Source: Nocardioides sp. SR21
GTDB taxonomy: Bacteria > Actinomycetota > Actinomycetes > Propionibacteriales > Nocardioidaceae
NCBI RefSeq assembly: GCF_022761125.1
Contig: NZ_JAKWJR010000002.1
Coordinates: 310,001 to 374,000, forward strand
Direction: 5' to 3'
DNA length: 64,000 bases
Under the pieces are notes generated by a model, which saw only the letters and a list, made by a program, of their open reading frames with translations, was not told where the DNA came from and ran no database searches. A program made the position numbers and the translations under genes. Shown piece by piece: positions 33,986 through 43,033 of this stretch. Every line of letters starts with the position of its first letter. The first letter of the stretch is position 1.

Positions 33986-34963
33986 CTAGGCGACGTCGGC
34001 GTCGTTCGTCAGCCAGTCGGTCAGCTCGGCCATGTAGGCCGTGAGTGACGGGTAGTCCATCGACTTGAACTTCCAGGGGTGCACCTGCCCCGCCTCGACG
34101 GCGGCGAGCGAGCCGAAGACCGGCTGCTCCTCGAGCTGCTCGGTCGTGAACGAGCCCCGCTGGGAGTTCAGGATGATGTCGGGGTCGTACTTCGCGGAGT
34201 TCTCCCAGCTGAGGATCTCCCAGTAGTAGTCGTCCTTGGCGCCGGTCTCCTCGAACTGGACGCCGAGGTCGGCGAAGTACGCCATCGCCGGGTCGTCCGC
34301 GGGGATCACCGCGTAGAGACCGGAGTCCTCGGCGTACATCGGCAGCACCGTGCGGCCGAGGCCCGCGGCCTCGGTCAGCGCCGCGGACGCGTCCTCGAAC
34401 GCCGCCTTGTGCTCGGCGACGTCGGAGCCCGCGGCGGTGTCGACGCCGAGCGACGCGGCGAGCTCCTCGTTGGTCGCGATCACGTCGAGCGCCGAGCCGG
34501 ACTGCTCGACCGCGACCACCGGCGCGATCTCCTGCACCTTCGCCAGCTGCGCCTCGTCCTTGAAGCCGTACATCGACTCCGGGGTGTCCCCGTCGTACGT
34601 CGTGGTGACGATGAGGTCCGGCTGCAGGGCGGCCAGCTCCTCGAGCTCGAGCTCGCCGTACGCCGTCCCGATCACCTCGGTCTGGCTGAGGTCGAGGTCC
34701 TCGAACGTCGGGTCGTCGGCTGGGTCCATGTAGTGGAAGAGCGCGACCGGCGTGATGCCGAAGTTCCACAGCGCCGCGCCGGCGTCGCCGTACGCCGCGA
34801 TCTTCGTCGGCGTCTCGTCGAGCTCGATGGTCTGGCCGACGTCGTCGGTCCAGGTCCACGGGCCGCCGGCCGCCTGGGGCTCGGGCTCGTCGGACGACTG
34901 CTCGTCGCTGCCGCAGGCAGCCAGGGCCAGGACGAGGGTGGTGGCGAGCAGGACGTTACGCAT
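33986..34963 (-). CDS. Ferric-siderophore ABC transporter substrate-binding lipoprotein
   Basis: Predicted 325-residue lipoprotein, last gene of a four-gene transporter operon. The signal ends LVLALAAC with Cys at residue 17. Binding-protein features include WTDDVGQTIELDETPTKIAAYG, LQPDLIVTTTYDG and a second lobe starting near PMYAEDSGLYAV. It captures a ferric siderophore for the two permeases encoded upstream. The start overlaps the end of the ATPase gene by eight bases. Confidence 0.9.
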   Translation of the reverse strand: MRNVLLATTLVLALAACGSDEQSSDEPEPQAAGGPWTWTDDVGQTIELDETPTKIAAYGDAGAALWNFGITPVALFHYMDPADDPTFEDLDLSQTEVIGTAYGELELEELAALQPDLIVTTTYDGDTPESMYGFKDEAQLAKVQEIAPVVAVEQSGSALDVIATNEELAASLGVDTAAGSDVAEHKAAFEDASAALTEAAGLGRTVLPMYAEDSGLYAVIPADDPAMAYFADLGVQFEETGAKDDYYWEILSWENSAKYDPDIILNSQRGSFTTEQLEEQPVFGSLAAVEAGQVHPWKFKSMDYPSLTAYMAELTDWLTNDADVA

Positions 34964-35783
34964 CGGCGAGCTCCATGGAGTCGGGGGAGTCGGGGACGGG
35001 TGCGGAGGAGACCGGGACGACGATCGGCAGCCCGGTGCGCGGGCAGGCGAGCACGTCGGCGGACAGGCCGAACGTCGTGGCGAGCAGCTCCGGGGTGAAC
35101 ACGTCGTTGGGCGCGCCCTCGGTGACGATGGCGCCGTCCTTCATCACGACGATCGCGTCGCTGTAGCGGGCGGCCAGGTTGAGGTCGTGCAGGACCATCA
35201 CGACCGTGCGGCCGCGCTCGCGGTTGAGGCGCGAGACCAGGTCGAGGACCTCGACCTGGTGGGCGAGGTCGAGGTACGTCGTCGGCTCGTCGAGGAGCAG
35301 CAGGTCGGTGTCCTGCGCCAGCGTCATCGCGATCCATGCCCGCTGCCGCTGGCCGCCGGAGAGCTGGTCGAGCGCCCGGTCGCGCAGGTCGGCGGTGTCG
35401 GTCATCTCGAGCGCGGTCTCGACGATCGCCTCGTCCTCGGGCGACCACTGGCTGAACCAGCGCTGGTGCGGGTGCCGGCCACGGCCGACCAGGTCGCGGA
35501 CCAGCAGGCCCTCGGGCGCGATCGGGCTCTGCGGCAGCAGTGCCATCCGGCGGGCGACGTCCTTGGTGGACAGGTCGTGGACCGGCTCGCCGTCGAGCAG
35601 CACCCGGCCGTCGGTCGGCTTCAGCAGCCGCGCCATGGTGCGCAGCAGCGTCGACTTCCCGCACCCGTTGGGGCCGATGATCGTGGTCACCTTGCCGTCG
35701 GCGATCGACAGGCTGAGGTCGCGGACGACCGGCTCGTCGCCGTACCCGACGGTGACGGACTCGGAGCTCAGGCGGGTGTTCAT
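34956..35783 (-). CDS. Ferric-siderophore ABC transporter ATPase
   Basis: Predicted 275-residue FepC/FhuC-type ATPase. Walker A is IGPNGCGKST near residue 38, the signature LSGGQRQRAWIAM, and Walker B LLLLDEPTTYLD; the switch His lies in MVLHDLN. The ATG at 35783 overlaps the stop of the permease gene in ATGA. It powers uptake through the two FecCD-type permeases of the same operon. Confidence 0.95.
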   Translation of the reverse strand: MNTRLSSESVTVGYGDEPVVRDLSLSIADGKVTTIIGPNGCGKSTLLRTMARLLKPTDGRVLLDGEPVHDLSTKDVARRMALLPQSPIAPEGLLVRDLVGRGRHPHQRWFSQWSPEDEAIVETALEMTDTADLRDRALDQLSGGQRQRAWIAMTLAQDTDLLLLDEPTTYLDLAHQVEVLDLVSRLNRERGRTVVMVLHDLNLAARYSDAIVVMKDGAIVTEGAPNDVFTPELLATTFGLSADVLACPRTGLPIVVPVSSAPVPDSPDSMELADA

Positions 35784-36850
35784 GCCGAAACCTTTCGGTT
35801 GGTGCGGAGCAGGAGCCAGATGAGGTACGGCGCGCCGATCGCCGAGGTGACGAGCCCGGCGGGCAGGGGGAACGGGATGACCACCCGCGTCAGCAGGTCG
35901 GCGCCGACGACGAGGACCGCGCCGAACACCATCGACGCGACCATCGGCGGGCGCGAGCCGCGGGTCAGCAGCAGCGCGATCTGTGGCACGACGAAGGCGA
36001 CGAAGCCGAGCGGGCCGACCGCGGAGACGGCGAACGCGGCCAGGCCGCACGCCGCGATCAGCGTGAGCAGCTGCGTGACCTGGAGGCGTACGCCGAGACC
36101 GCGCGCGGAGTCGTCGCCGAGCTGCATCACGTTGAGGCTGCGGGCCAGCAGCAGCGCGATCGGCGTGAGCACGATCAACGCGTAGAGCAGCGGCTTGCCC
36201 TGCTCCCAGCCACGCGCGTTGAGCGAGCCGTTGAGCCACACCTGCGCGGACGCGGCGTCCTGGATGCGCGCCTTGACCAGCAGCCAGTTCGTGCCGGCGA
36301 CGAGCGTCGCGGTGAGGCCGATGCCGATCAGCACCAGCCGCTGCCCGTCGATGCCGCGGCGCCACGAGAGCGCGTAGAGCAGCGCGGCGGTGAGGAGCGC
36401 GCCCGCGAACGCCGCGAGCGGGACGCCGACCTGCTGCAGCGTGCCGGACACCAGGCCGCCGCCGTACCCGGACGAGCCGGCGAGCACGATCACCGCGACC
36501 GCCCCGAACGCCGCGCCGTGGTTGATGCCGAGCGTGTCGGGGCTGGCCAGCGGGTTGCGGGCGAACGTCTGGGTGAGCGCGCCCGAGAGGCCGAGCGCGG
36601 CGCCGGCGAGCACCGCCACCATCGTCTGCGGGAGCCGCAGCTCCATCACGATGAACTGCTGGCCCGGGTCGCCGCCGCCCAGCAGGGTGCGGACGACGTC
36701 GGCGACCGGTACGTCGAAGTCGCCGAGCGCGAGGTCGAGCGCGACCAGCACGGCGAGCACGACGAGGCCGCCCGCGGCCACCAGGCCGGCGCGCAGCGGC
36801 ACCAGCCAGGAGGCGATGCCGACGCGGAAGGGAACGGTCAGGGTCGTCAT
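35780..36850 (-). CDS. FecCD-family siderophore permease
   Basis: Predicted 356-residue membrane protein with about nine or ten helices. FecCD landmarks include MELRLPQTMVAVLAGAALGLSGAL, the NPLASPDTLGINHGA block and VGPLGFVAFVVPQIA. ATG at 36850. It overlaps both neighbours by four bases and forms a heterodimer with the next permease. Confidence 0.95.
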   Translation of the reverse strand: MTTLTVPFRVGIASWLVPLRAGLVAAGGLVVLAVLVALDLALGDFDVPVADVVRTLLGGGDPGQQFIVMELRLPQTMVAVLAGAALGLSGALTQTFARNPLASPDTLGINHGAAFGAVAVIVLAGSSGYGGGLVSGTLQQVGVPLAAFAGALLTAALLYALSWRRGIDGQRLVLIGIGLTATLVAGTNWLLVKARIQDAASAQVWLNGSLNARGWEQGKPLLYALIVLTPIALLLARSLNVMQLGDDSARGLGVRLQVTQLLTLIAACGLAAFAVSAVGPLGFVAFVVPQIALLLTRGSRPPMVASMVFGAVLVVGADLLTRVVIPFPLPAGLVTSAIGAPYLIWLLLRTNRKVSA

Positions 36851-37890
36851 ATCCGCACCATCCGGGTCCGTCGTACGAGGTAGATGAACACCGGTCCGCC
36901 GAGCATCGCCATCACGATGCCGACCTGGAGCTCGCCCGGCCGGACGACCACCCGACCGACCACGTCGGCGACGACGAGCAGCAGCCCGCCGATCAGCGCG
37001 GAGTAGGGGATCACCCAGCGGTAGTCGATGCCGGAGAAGTAGCGCGCGACGTGCGGGACCACCAGGCCGAGGAACGCGATCGGGCCGCACGCGGCGGTCG
37101 CGGCGCCGGTCAGCATCATCACGCCGAGGACGCCGATGATCTTCGCGCGCATCGGGTGCAGGCCGAGCGAGGACGCGACGTCGTCGCCGAGCTGGAGCAG
37201 GTTGAGCGTCGAGGCGCTGAACGCGGCGAGGAGCAGGCCGACCAGGATGAAGGGCAGCACCTGCCAGAACACGTCCATGCCGCGGCTGGCCACCGAGCCG
37301 ACCGCCCAGAAGCGGTAGGCGTCGAGGGTGTCGACGTCGCGCAGCACGACGACCTGGGTGAGCGCGTAGAGCAGCGCGCTGATCGCCATGCCGGCGAGCA
37401 CCAGCGAGACCGGGTCGGGCCCGCCGCGCGTCGAGCCGATCGCGAACACCGCCGCCGCGGCCAGGCCGGCGCCGACGAGCGAGAACCACGCGTAGCCGGT
37501 CAGGTCGGTGACGCCGAACGCGTAGATGCCGATGACCACCGCGAACGCCGCGCCTGCCTCGACCCCGAGCAGTCCAGGCTCAGCGAGCGGGTTGCGGGTG
37601 TGGCCCTGCATCAGCGCGCCGGCGACGCCGAGCGCGACCCCGACCGCGATCGCGAGCACGGTGCGGGGGATCCGCAGCCCGTGGACGATCGTCGAGGCGT
37701 CGGAGCCGTCCGGGTCGAGCAGCACGTCGACTACGGTGGAGAGCGGGATGTTGCGACTGCCGATCGCCAGGCTGAGCAGCCCGGCGAGGACCAGCAGCCC
37801 GGTGAGCACCAGCACGCCGCGGAGGGAACCGCGGCGAGCGGGGCGCGGGGTCGCTGGCGCGGCGGTCGGTGCCGGCGCGATCGTGGTCAT
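36847..37890 (-). CDS. FecCD-family siderophore permease, first gene of the operon
   Basis: Predicted 347-residue permease. The same landmarks appear: GLRIPRTVLAIAVGVALGVAGAL, NPLAEPGLLGVEAGA and CGPIAFLGLVVPHVA. The N-terminal 25 residues are Ala/Pro-rich and cytoplasmic. An IdeR box lies 20 bases upstream of the ATG at 37890, so the whole four-gene operon is iron-repressed. Confidence 0.95.
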   Translation of the reverse strand: MTTIAPAPTAAPATPRPARRGSLRGVLVLTGLLVLAGLLSLAIGSRNIPLSTVVDVLLDPDGSDASTIVHGLRIPRTVLAIAVGVALGVAGALMQGHTRNPLAEPGLLGVEAGAAFAVVIGIYAFGVTDLTGYAWFSLVGAGLAAAAVFAIGSTRGGPDPVSLVLAGMAISALLYALTQVVVLRDVDTLDAYRFWAVGSVASRGMDVFWQVLPFILVGLLLAAFSASTLNLLQLGDDVASSLGLHPMRAKIIGVLGVMMLTGAATAACGPIAFLGLVVPHVARYFSGIDYRWVIPYSALIGGLLLVVADVVGRVVVRPGELQVGIVMAMLGGPVFIYLVRRTRMVRI

Positions 37891-37909
37891 CGGATTCCTC
37901 GAGACATCA

Positions 37910-37928
37910 GAAGGTAAGGCTTACCTTA
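37910..37928 (-). promoter_or_regulatory. IdeR/DtxR iron box
   Basis: GAAGGTAAGGCTTACCTTA contains a 17-base perfect palindrome around a central G and matches the iron-box consensus. It lies 20 bases upstream of the first permease gene of the siderophore transporter operon. Confidence 0.88.
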
Positions 37929-38002
37929 GTACGTCGGGGACGCGCCGGGCAGAGGGGTCCCGGGTCACCGGTGGTGGCCTCGGCCACAGGTAGCCTCGGT
38001 CC

Positions 38003-39577
38003 GTGACGACGTCGGAGCAGTCCGGCCGCCAGACGGTCGGCGGCTACACCCTGCTCACCAAGCTCGGTGAAGGCGGGATGGGCGTCGTCCACCTGGCTCG
38101 CCGTGGTGACGGGAACCGGGTCGCGCTCAAGGTGCTGCGCCCGCAGATCGTCGGCGACGACGAGGGCCGCCACCGGCTCGCCCGCGAGGTCGGCTCGCTC
38201 CAGCGCGTGCACAGCAAGTGGGTCGCGGGCATCGTGGACGCCGACCCGTGGGCGGAGATCCCGTACGTCGCCACCCGCTACGTGCCCGGCCCGTCGCTGC
38301 ACGACATGGTGCTCGACGAGGGCCGGATCGAGGGGTCGGACCTGTACTGGCTGGCCGCCTGTCTGGCCGAGGGCCTCGCCTCCGTGCACGCGGTCGGCGT
38401 GCTGCACCGCGACGTCAAGCCGTCGAACGTGCTGATGGAGGGCCGCACCCCGATCCTCATCGACTTCGGCCTCGCCCGCGTCGCTGACGACCCGCGGCTG
38501 ACCCACACCGGCTGGCTCCTGGGCACGCCCGGCTACCTCGCCCCCGAGATCCTGTACGGCGAGGACGCGACCGAGGCGTCCGACGTGCACTCGTGGGCGG
38601 CGACGGTGGCGTATGCCGGCACCGGCCACTCGCCGTTCGGCGGCGGGCCGTCGATGGCGGTGATGGACCGCGTCCGCCGCGGCCAGTTCGACATCGACGG
38701 GCTCCCCGAGGACCTGCGCCAGGTCGTCGCCGCAGCCCTCGATCCCGAGCCGCAGCACCGGCCCACGGTCGACCAGCTGCTGGCGTGGCTGCGCCCCTTG
38801 ACGATGCGACCCAACGACCGGCGTACCCCACCGCCGGTGAACCCGCCGCACGACCCATACACCGTGCCGCTCGCGCTCGCCGCCCAGGCCGGGGCCGACG
38901 ACGTCACCGACGTGTGGCCCGGCCACAACCAGCAGGAGCCGTACACGCTCGCGCTGCCGCCCGAGGGCGTGACCGAGTACGTCGCCGACGCGTACGTCGA
39001 GCCGGTGTCCCTCGGCGAGCGCTTCCGCCGCGGCGCGCTGCTCGTCGGTCTCGCGGTGGTCTCCGGCGCCGGGTGCGCGGCGTTCCCGTGGGTGACGCTG
39101 ACGTTGCTGATGCTGCTGGTCTGGCTGCTGCGCAGCTGGTCGCTCGCGGCGGCCGCGCACGACCAGCGCCGGCAGTACCGCGGCCGCAAGTGGTACGACG
39201 GCATCCAGCTGCTCATCGCCGCGCCGTGGCACCTCGTGCAGTCGATCCCGGGCACGGTGCTGCTGCAGCTGTGGAGCCTCGGGCTCGCGGTCGCCGCGGC
39301 GCTGGTCTGCTACGCGATCGCCACGGGACTGGCGCTGTCACTGTTCGTCTGCGGCACGGTGCTGACCGTGTCGCTGTGGCTCGGACCGGGTGGTTCGCGG
39401 GTGCGTGGGCCGGTCTCGCAGATCGTCAACCCGCTCGCCGCGGACCCGCGGCGCTGGGTGGTGGCGCTGCTGGCGCTGGTCGTGGTCGCCTTCGCACTCG
39501 GTCTGCGTGCCGACGTCTCCGGCGTGAGCTGGACCCCGGCGAACGACCGCCCGCATGTCGAGAATCCTCGCCGGTGA
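38003..39577 (+). CDS. Membrane-anchored serine/threonine protein kinase
   Basis: Predicted 524-residue kinase with a GTG start. A complete PASTA-less Hanks-type domain occupies residues 14-265: LGEGGMGVVHLA loop, VALKVL lysine, HRDVKPSNV catalytic loop, DFGLARV and GTPGYLAPE. The C-terminal 200 residues contain about four hydrophobic helices with a basic loop (HDQRRQYRGRKWYDG) between them and a very short tail, so no extracellular sensor domain exists. The polytopic anchor is less usual than the single helix of mycobacterial Pkn proteins. Substrates are unknown. It is divergent from the siderophore operon. Confidence 0.9.
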   Translation: MTTSEQSGRQTVGGYTLLTKLGEGGMGVVHLARRGDGNRVALKVLRPQIVGDDEGRHRLAREVGSLQRVHSKWVAGIVDADPWAEIPYVATRYVPGPSLHDMVLDEGRIEGSDLYWLAACLAEGLASVHAVGVLHRDVKPSNVLMEGRTPILIDFGLARVADDPRLTHTGWLLGTPGYLAPEILYGEDATEASDVHSWAATVAYAGTGHSPFGGGPSMAVMDRVRRGQFDIDGLPEDLRQVVAAALDPEPQHRPTVDQLLAWLRPLTMRPNDRRTPPPVNPPHDPYTVPLALAAQAGADDVTDVWPGHNQQEPYTLALPPEGVTEYVADAYVEPVSLGERFRRGALLVGLAVVSGAGCAAFPWVTLTLLMLLVWLLRSWSLAAAAHDQRRQYRGRKWYDGIQLLIAAPWHLVQSIPGTVLLQLWSLGLAVAAALVCYAIATGLALSLFVCGTVLTVSLWLGPGGSRVRGPVSQIVNPLAADPRRWVVALLALVVVAFALGLRADVSGVSWTPANDRPHVENPRR

Positions 39578-39603
39578 CGCGCTCTCCGTGGCACGATGAG
39601 GCC

Positions 39604-39633
39604 ATGCAGCACCAGGAGATCATCATTTCGTAG
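39604..39633 (+). CDS. Putative Ile-rich leader peptide for cimA
   Basis: A nine-codon frame reads MQHQEIIIS and stops at TAG 39631-39633, with GAGG a few bases before the ATG. Three consecutive Ile codons (ATC ATC ATT) precede the stop. A first hairpin begins at the stop codon and a T-tailed terminator follows, then cimA, which feeds isoleucine synthesis. This is the arrangement of an amino-acid attenuator. The peptide is inferred from layout; there is no direct proof that it is translated. Confidence 0.65.
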   Translation: MQHQEIIIS

Positions 39634-39657
39634 CGCGTCGAGCCCCGCCCGACGCGC
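39633..39657 (+). promoter_or_regulatory. First hairpin of the cimA leader
   Basis: Arms GCGCGTCG (39633-39640) and CGACGCGC (39650-39657) pair perfectly and begin at the last base of the leader stop codon. A ribosome stalled at the Ile codons would leave this region free, while one reaching the stop would mask it. It does not obviously share sequence with the terminator stem, so how the switch would work is not settled. Confidence 0.5.
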
Positions 39658-39658
39658 C

Positions 39659-39686
39659 AACCTCTCGTACTCCGAGAGGTTTTTTT
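39659..39686 (+). terminator. Intrinsic terminator upstream of cimA (attenuator)
   Basis: AACCTCTCG (39659-39667) and CGAGAGGTT (39673-39681) pair perfectly around a five-base loop and run into seven T residues (39680-39686). Such a T tract is rare in this GC-rich window. It lies 36 bases before the cimA start and 26 bases after the leader peptide stop. It may also end the upstream kinase transcript. Confidence 0.85.
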
Positions 39687-39722
39687 GTGCCCTGAATCCC
39701 GTACGACCCGATCGGAACCCCC

Positions 39723-41303
39723 ATGGACCTGCACGGCTCGTTCCACGTCTACGACACCACCCTGCGCGACGGCGCGCAGCAGGAGGGGCTCAACCTCTCC
39801 GTCGCCGACAAGCTGTCGATCGCCCGGCAGCTCGACGGGCTCGGCGTGGGCTTCATCGAGGGCGGCTGGCCGGGGGCGAACCCCAAGGACACCGAGTTCT
39901 TCCGCATCGCTGCGACCGACCTGGACCTGAAGAACGCGAAGCTCGCGGCGTTCGGCGCCACCCGGCGCGCCGGCGTGAAGGCGGCCGACGACCCGCTGGT
40001 CGCCGCGCTGCGTGACAGCGGCGCCTCGGTGGTGACGCTGGTCGCGAAGTCGCACGACCGGCACGTCGAGCTCGCGCTGCGGACCACGCTCGAGGAGAAC
40101 CTCGCGATGATCCGCGACACCGTCTCGCACCTGCGCGAGGAGGGGCAGTCGGTGTTCCTCGACGCCGAGCACTTCTTCGACGGCTACCGCGCGAACCGCG
40201 ACTACGCGCTCGAGGTCCTGCGCACGGCGTACGACGCGGGCGCCGAGGTGATCGCCCTCTGCGACACCAACGGCGGCATGCTTCCCGGCTGGGTCGCCGA
40301 CGTCGTCCACGACGTACGCGAGAACGCCCAGGTGCGCGTGGGCATCCACTGCCACAACGACACCGGCTGCGCGGTCGCGAACACGCTGGCCGCCGTCGAC
40401 GCCGGCGCGACGCACGTGCAGGGCACGATCAACGGGTACGGCGAGCGCACCGGCAACGCCGACCTGGTCGCGGTCGTCGCGAACCTCGAGCTCAAGCTCG
40501 ACAAGCAGGTGCTGCCGCAGGGCCTGCTCGGCGAGGCCACGCGCATCGCGCACGCGGTCGCCGAGGTCACGAACTTCCCGCCGGCGTCGCGGCAGCCGTA
40601 CGTCGGCAGCTCCGCGTTCACCCACAAGGCCGGGCTGCACGCCAGCGCGATCAAGGTGGACCCGGACCTCTACCAGCACATGGACCCGGCGGGCGTCGGC
40701 AACGACATGCGGCTGCTGGTCTCCGACATGGCCGGTCGCGCGTCGATCGAGCTCAAGGGCCGCGAGCTCGGCTTCGACCTCTCCGGCGACCGCGAGCTGG
40801 TCACCCGGATCACCGACCGCGTGAAGGTGCTGGAGAACCGCGGCTACACGTTCGAGGCCGCCGACGCGTCGTTCGAGCTGCTGCTGGTCGAGGAGGTCGA
40901 GGGCGTGCGGCCGTCGTACTTCGACGTCGAGTCGTGGCGCGTGATCACCGAGACCCGGCCCGGCGACGACGCCACCTCCGAGGCGACCGTGAAGCTGCGC
41001 GCCGACGGCGTCCGCTACGTGCAGACCGGCGAGGGCAACGGCCCGGTCAACGCGCTCGACCACGCGCTGCGTGAGGCGATCGGGCAGGCGTACCCGGGCG
41101 TCTCGAGGTTCGAGCTCATCGACTACAAGGTGCGGATCCTCGACCAGGGCCACGGCACCGACGCGATCACGCGGGTGCTGATCGAGACCACCGACGGCGA
41201 GTCGTCGTGGGTCACCGTCGGGGTCGGTGCCAATGTGATCGAAGCGTCGTGGGGCGCACTGGTCGACGGGCTCACGTTCGGGCTGCGCCGCCAGGGGGCG
41301 TGA
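39723..41303 (+). CDS. cimA: (R)-citramalate synthase
   Basis: Predicted 526-residue enzyme of the LeuA/HOA synthase family that condenses pyruvate and acetyl-CoA to citramalate, opening a threonine-independent route to isoleucine. The TIM barrel starts [16 protein letters not shown]; metal-binding His residues lie in [14 protein letters not shown], and [12 protein letters not shown] and [15 protein letters not shown] are family blocks. The C-terminal 120 residues form a LeuA-type dimer domain that usually binds the feedback inhibitor. The length and the [13 protein letters not shown] block favour CimA over 2-isopropylmalate synthase. Likely controlled by the leader upstream. Confidence 0.92.
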   Translation: MDLHGSFHVYDTTLRDGAQQEGLNLSVADKLSIARQLDGLGVGFIEGGWPGANPKDTEFFRIAATDLDLKNAKLAAFGATRRAGVKAADDPLVAALRDSGASVVTLVAKSHDRHVELALRTTLEENLAMIRDTVSHLREEGQSVFLDAEHFFDGYRANRDYALEVLRTAYDAGAEVIALCDTNGGMLPGWVADVVHDVRENAQVRVGIHCHNDTGCAVANTLAAVDAGATHVQGTINGYGERTGNADLVAVVANLELKLDKQVLPQGLLGEATRIAHAVAEVTNFPPASRQPYVGSSAFTHKAGLHASAIKVDPDLYQHMDPAGVGNDMRLLVSDMAGRASIELKGRELGFDLSGDRELVTRITDRVKVLENRGYTFEAADASFELLLVEEVEGVRPSYFDVESWRVITETRPGDDATSEATVKLRADGVRYVQTGEGNGPVNALDHALREAIGQAYPGVSRFELIDYKVRILDQGHGTDAITRVLIETTDGESSWVTVGVGANVIEASWGALVDGLTFGLRRQGA

Positions 41304-41323
41304 CGCGGGAGGAGCTGGATTTC

Positions 41324-42367
41324 ATGAGGGTCGGGGTTCTTCGATCGTCGGTGCTCGCGCTGAGCGCCGCGCTGCTGGCGACGGTCTTCGTCGTACCTGC
41401 CTCCTCTGCTGCGCGACCCGAGGCCACCCAGGCCGCGGCCGCGCCCGCAGGCGGATCGCTCCGCGTGGGGGAGAGCGCGTGGGCGTCGGTATCGGTGGCC
41501 ACGGTGTGGCGCTCGCCCGAGAGCCCGCGCCCGGTCGATGCCCCGGCGCTGAAGAACCCGGCGCAGATCGAGCGCTGGCTCGACGACATGACGACCGACC
41601 AGCGCCGGGCGCTGGGTGGCCGCTCTGACACCCAGGTCCTGCTCGGCGACCGCGTCGTGGTGGTGGCGCTCCCGGCGAGCTCGCCGGGCTGGGCACAGGT
41701 CGTGGTGCCCTCGCAGTCGACCCCGCAGGACGAGCGCGGCTACCCGGGCTGGGTCCCGCGCCGTCAGCTCACCGGTGAGCCCCCGGCCCGTGCTCGCCAG
41801 CACGCGACGGTCGTCTCGCGCCTGACGTGGCTCCGTTCCGACGCCCGCGATCCCGAACGGCTGATGCGCATCAGCTTCGGCACCGAGCTGCCCGTCGTCG
41901 GGACGACGCCGAAGTTCGTGCGGGTGGTGGCTCCCGGCGGAGTTCCGGCCCGCCTGTCCCTGAAGGCCGTGTCCGTGCACTCCGCCGGCGCGCCGGCCCT
42001 GCCGCCCACCCGTGCGCACCTGGTGCGGGCCGCGAAGATGTTCCAGGGCCTTCCCTACCTGTGGGCCGGGACGTCCGGCTTCGGGTTCGACTGCTCAGGC
42101 CTGACGTCGCTCGTCTACCGCGTCCACGGCATCGCGATCCCGCGGGACTCGTCGCCGCAGTCCGAGAACGGCGCCGCGGCCGCGCCCCCGCGCCCCGGAG
42201 ACCTGCAGTTCTACGCGACCGACGGCAAGGTGCACCACGTCTCCATGTACGTCGGGCACGGACAGATGGTGCACAGCCCCGGCACCGGCCAGACCGTCGA
42301 GGTGATCGCCACCTCGACGCCCGGCTACGCCGAGGAGTACTCCGGCGCTCGTCAGTACCTGCCCTAG
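41324..42367 (+). CDS. Secreted NlpC/P60-family cell-wall hydrolase
   Basis: Predicted 347-residue secreted enzyme. The ATG at 41324 is preferred: GGGAGGAG lies nine bases upstream and a signal with cleavage near ASSAARP follows. A GTG at 41300 overlapping the cimA stop is the alternative. Two SH3-like regions (about 45-230) precede the NlpC/P60 domain: catalytic Cys in FDCSGLTSLVYRVHG, His in VHHVSMYVGHGQMVHSPG. It probably cleaves peptidoglycan stem peptides (D-Glu to diamino acid). The last codon overlaps the convergent TetR stop. Confidence 0.9.
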   Translation: MRVGVLRSSVLALSAALLATVFVVPASSAARPEATQAAAAPAGGSLRVGESAWASVSVATVWRSPESPRPVDAPALKNPAQIERWLDDMTTDQRRALGGRSDTQVLLGDRVVVVALPASSPGWAQVVVPSQSTPQDERGYPGWVPRRQLTGEPPARARQHATVVSRLTWLRSDARDPERLMRISFGTELPVVGTTPKFVRVVAPGGVPARLSLKAVSVHSAGAPALPPTRAHLVRAAKMFQGLPYLWAGTSGFGFDCSGLTSLVYRVHGIAIPRDSSPQSENGAAAAPPRPGDLQFYATDGKVHHVSMYVGHGQMVHSPGTGQTVEVIATSTPGYAEEYSGARQYLP

Positions 42368-42957
42368 CGGCCCACGATCCTGCGGGCCAGGTCGACCCAG
42401 CCGGCGTAGACCCGGTCGACCGGGATGCCGTCGAGCTCCACCTGGTCGAGGATCGGCGCCTCGAGCGGCGCGAGCAGGGCGATCGCGAGCAGCTGCAGGT
42501 CGCCGGTGACGCCGAGCTCCGCGAGCAGGTAGCGCATGTGCATCGCGATGAACGAGTAGGCGGCGTAGGAGCGGGTGCTGGCGCGGCCGGCCGCGCGGAT
42601 CAGCTCGGCGTGCAGGATCGTGGTCTCCAGCCGGGAGCGGCCGAAGGCGAGCAGCCGGTCCCACGGCTCCGCGCCCGGGCCGAGCGGCGGGGGACCGGAG
42701 ATCACCGACGCCTGCCACTCGGTCTCGGAGTGGTTGAGCAGCGCCGCCATCAGCCCCTCGCGGGAGTCGAAGCGACGGAACACCGTGCCCTTGCCGACCC
42801 CCGCCTCGTGCGCGACCGCGTCCATGGTCACCGCGGCGACGCCGTGCGCCGCGACCAGCCGCTCGGCCGCCTCGAGCAGCGCGATCCGGTTGCGCGCGGC
42901 GTCGCGACGCTCCGCCGGGGGCGTGTCGGCAAGGGGCAGCAGGACGGGCTCGGACAT
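42364..42957 (-). CDS. TetR-family repressor
   Basis: Predicted 197-residue regulator. The helix-turn-helix lies in residues 22-68 (RIALLEAAERLVAAHG, VAHEAGVGKGTVFRRFDS). The ATG at 42957 is chosen over an upstream ATG at 42987 because it leaves the promoter region intact; either is possible. It is divergent from an FMN reductase gene, with a perfect 20-base palindrome between them, so it probably represses that gene and itself. The ligand is unknown. Confidence 0.9.
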   Translation of the reverse strand: MSEPVLLPLADTPPAERRDAARNRIALLEAAERLVAAHGVAAVTMDAVAHEAGVGKGTVFRRFDSREGLMAALLNHSETEWQASVISGPPPLGPGAEPWDRLLAFGRSRLETTILHAELIRAAGRASTRSYAAYSFIAMHMRYLLAELGVTGDLQLLAIALLAPLEAPILDQVELDGIPVDRVYAGWVDLARRIVGR

Positions 42958-43005
42958 CTCGCCGCTCACCCTAGTGACCACGACCACGTGACACCCTGGA
43001 ATAAG

Positions 43006-43025
43006 AAACGGACCATGGTCCGTTT
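43006..43025. promoter_or_regulatory. TetR operator candidate, 20-base perfect palindrome
   Basis: AAACGGACCATGGTCCGTTT is fully palindromic and ends nine bases before the FMN reductase start. Its position between a TetR gene and its divergent neighbour is the classic operator layout. It would block both promoters. Confidence 0.8.
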
Positions 43026-43033
43026 AGTCCGTC

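Noticed and set aside
39633..39686. T-box riboswitch upstream of cimA
   Set aside because: The leader is under 100 bases and lacks specifier-loop and T-box sequence elements. A leader peptide with Ile codons explains it better.
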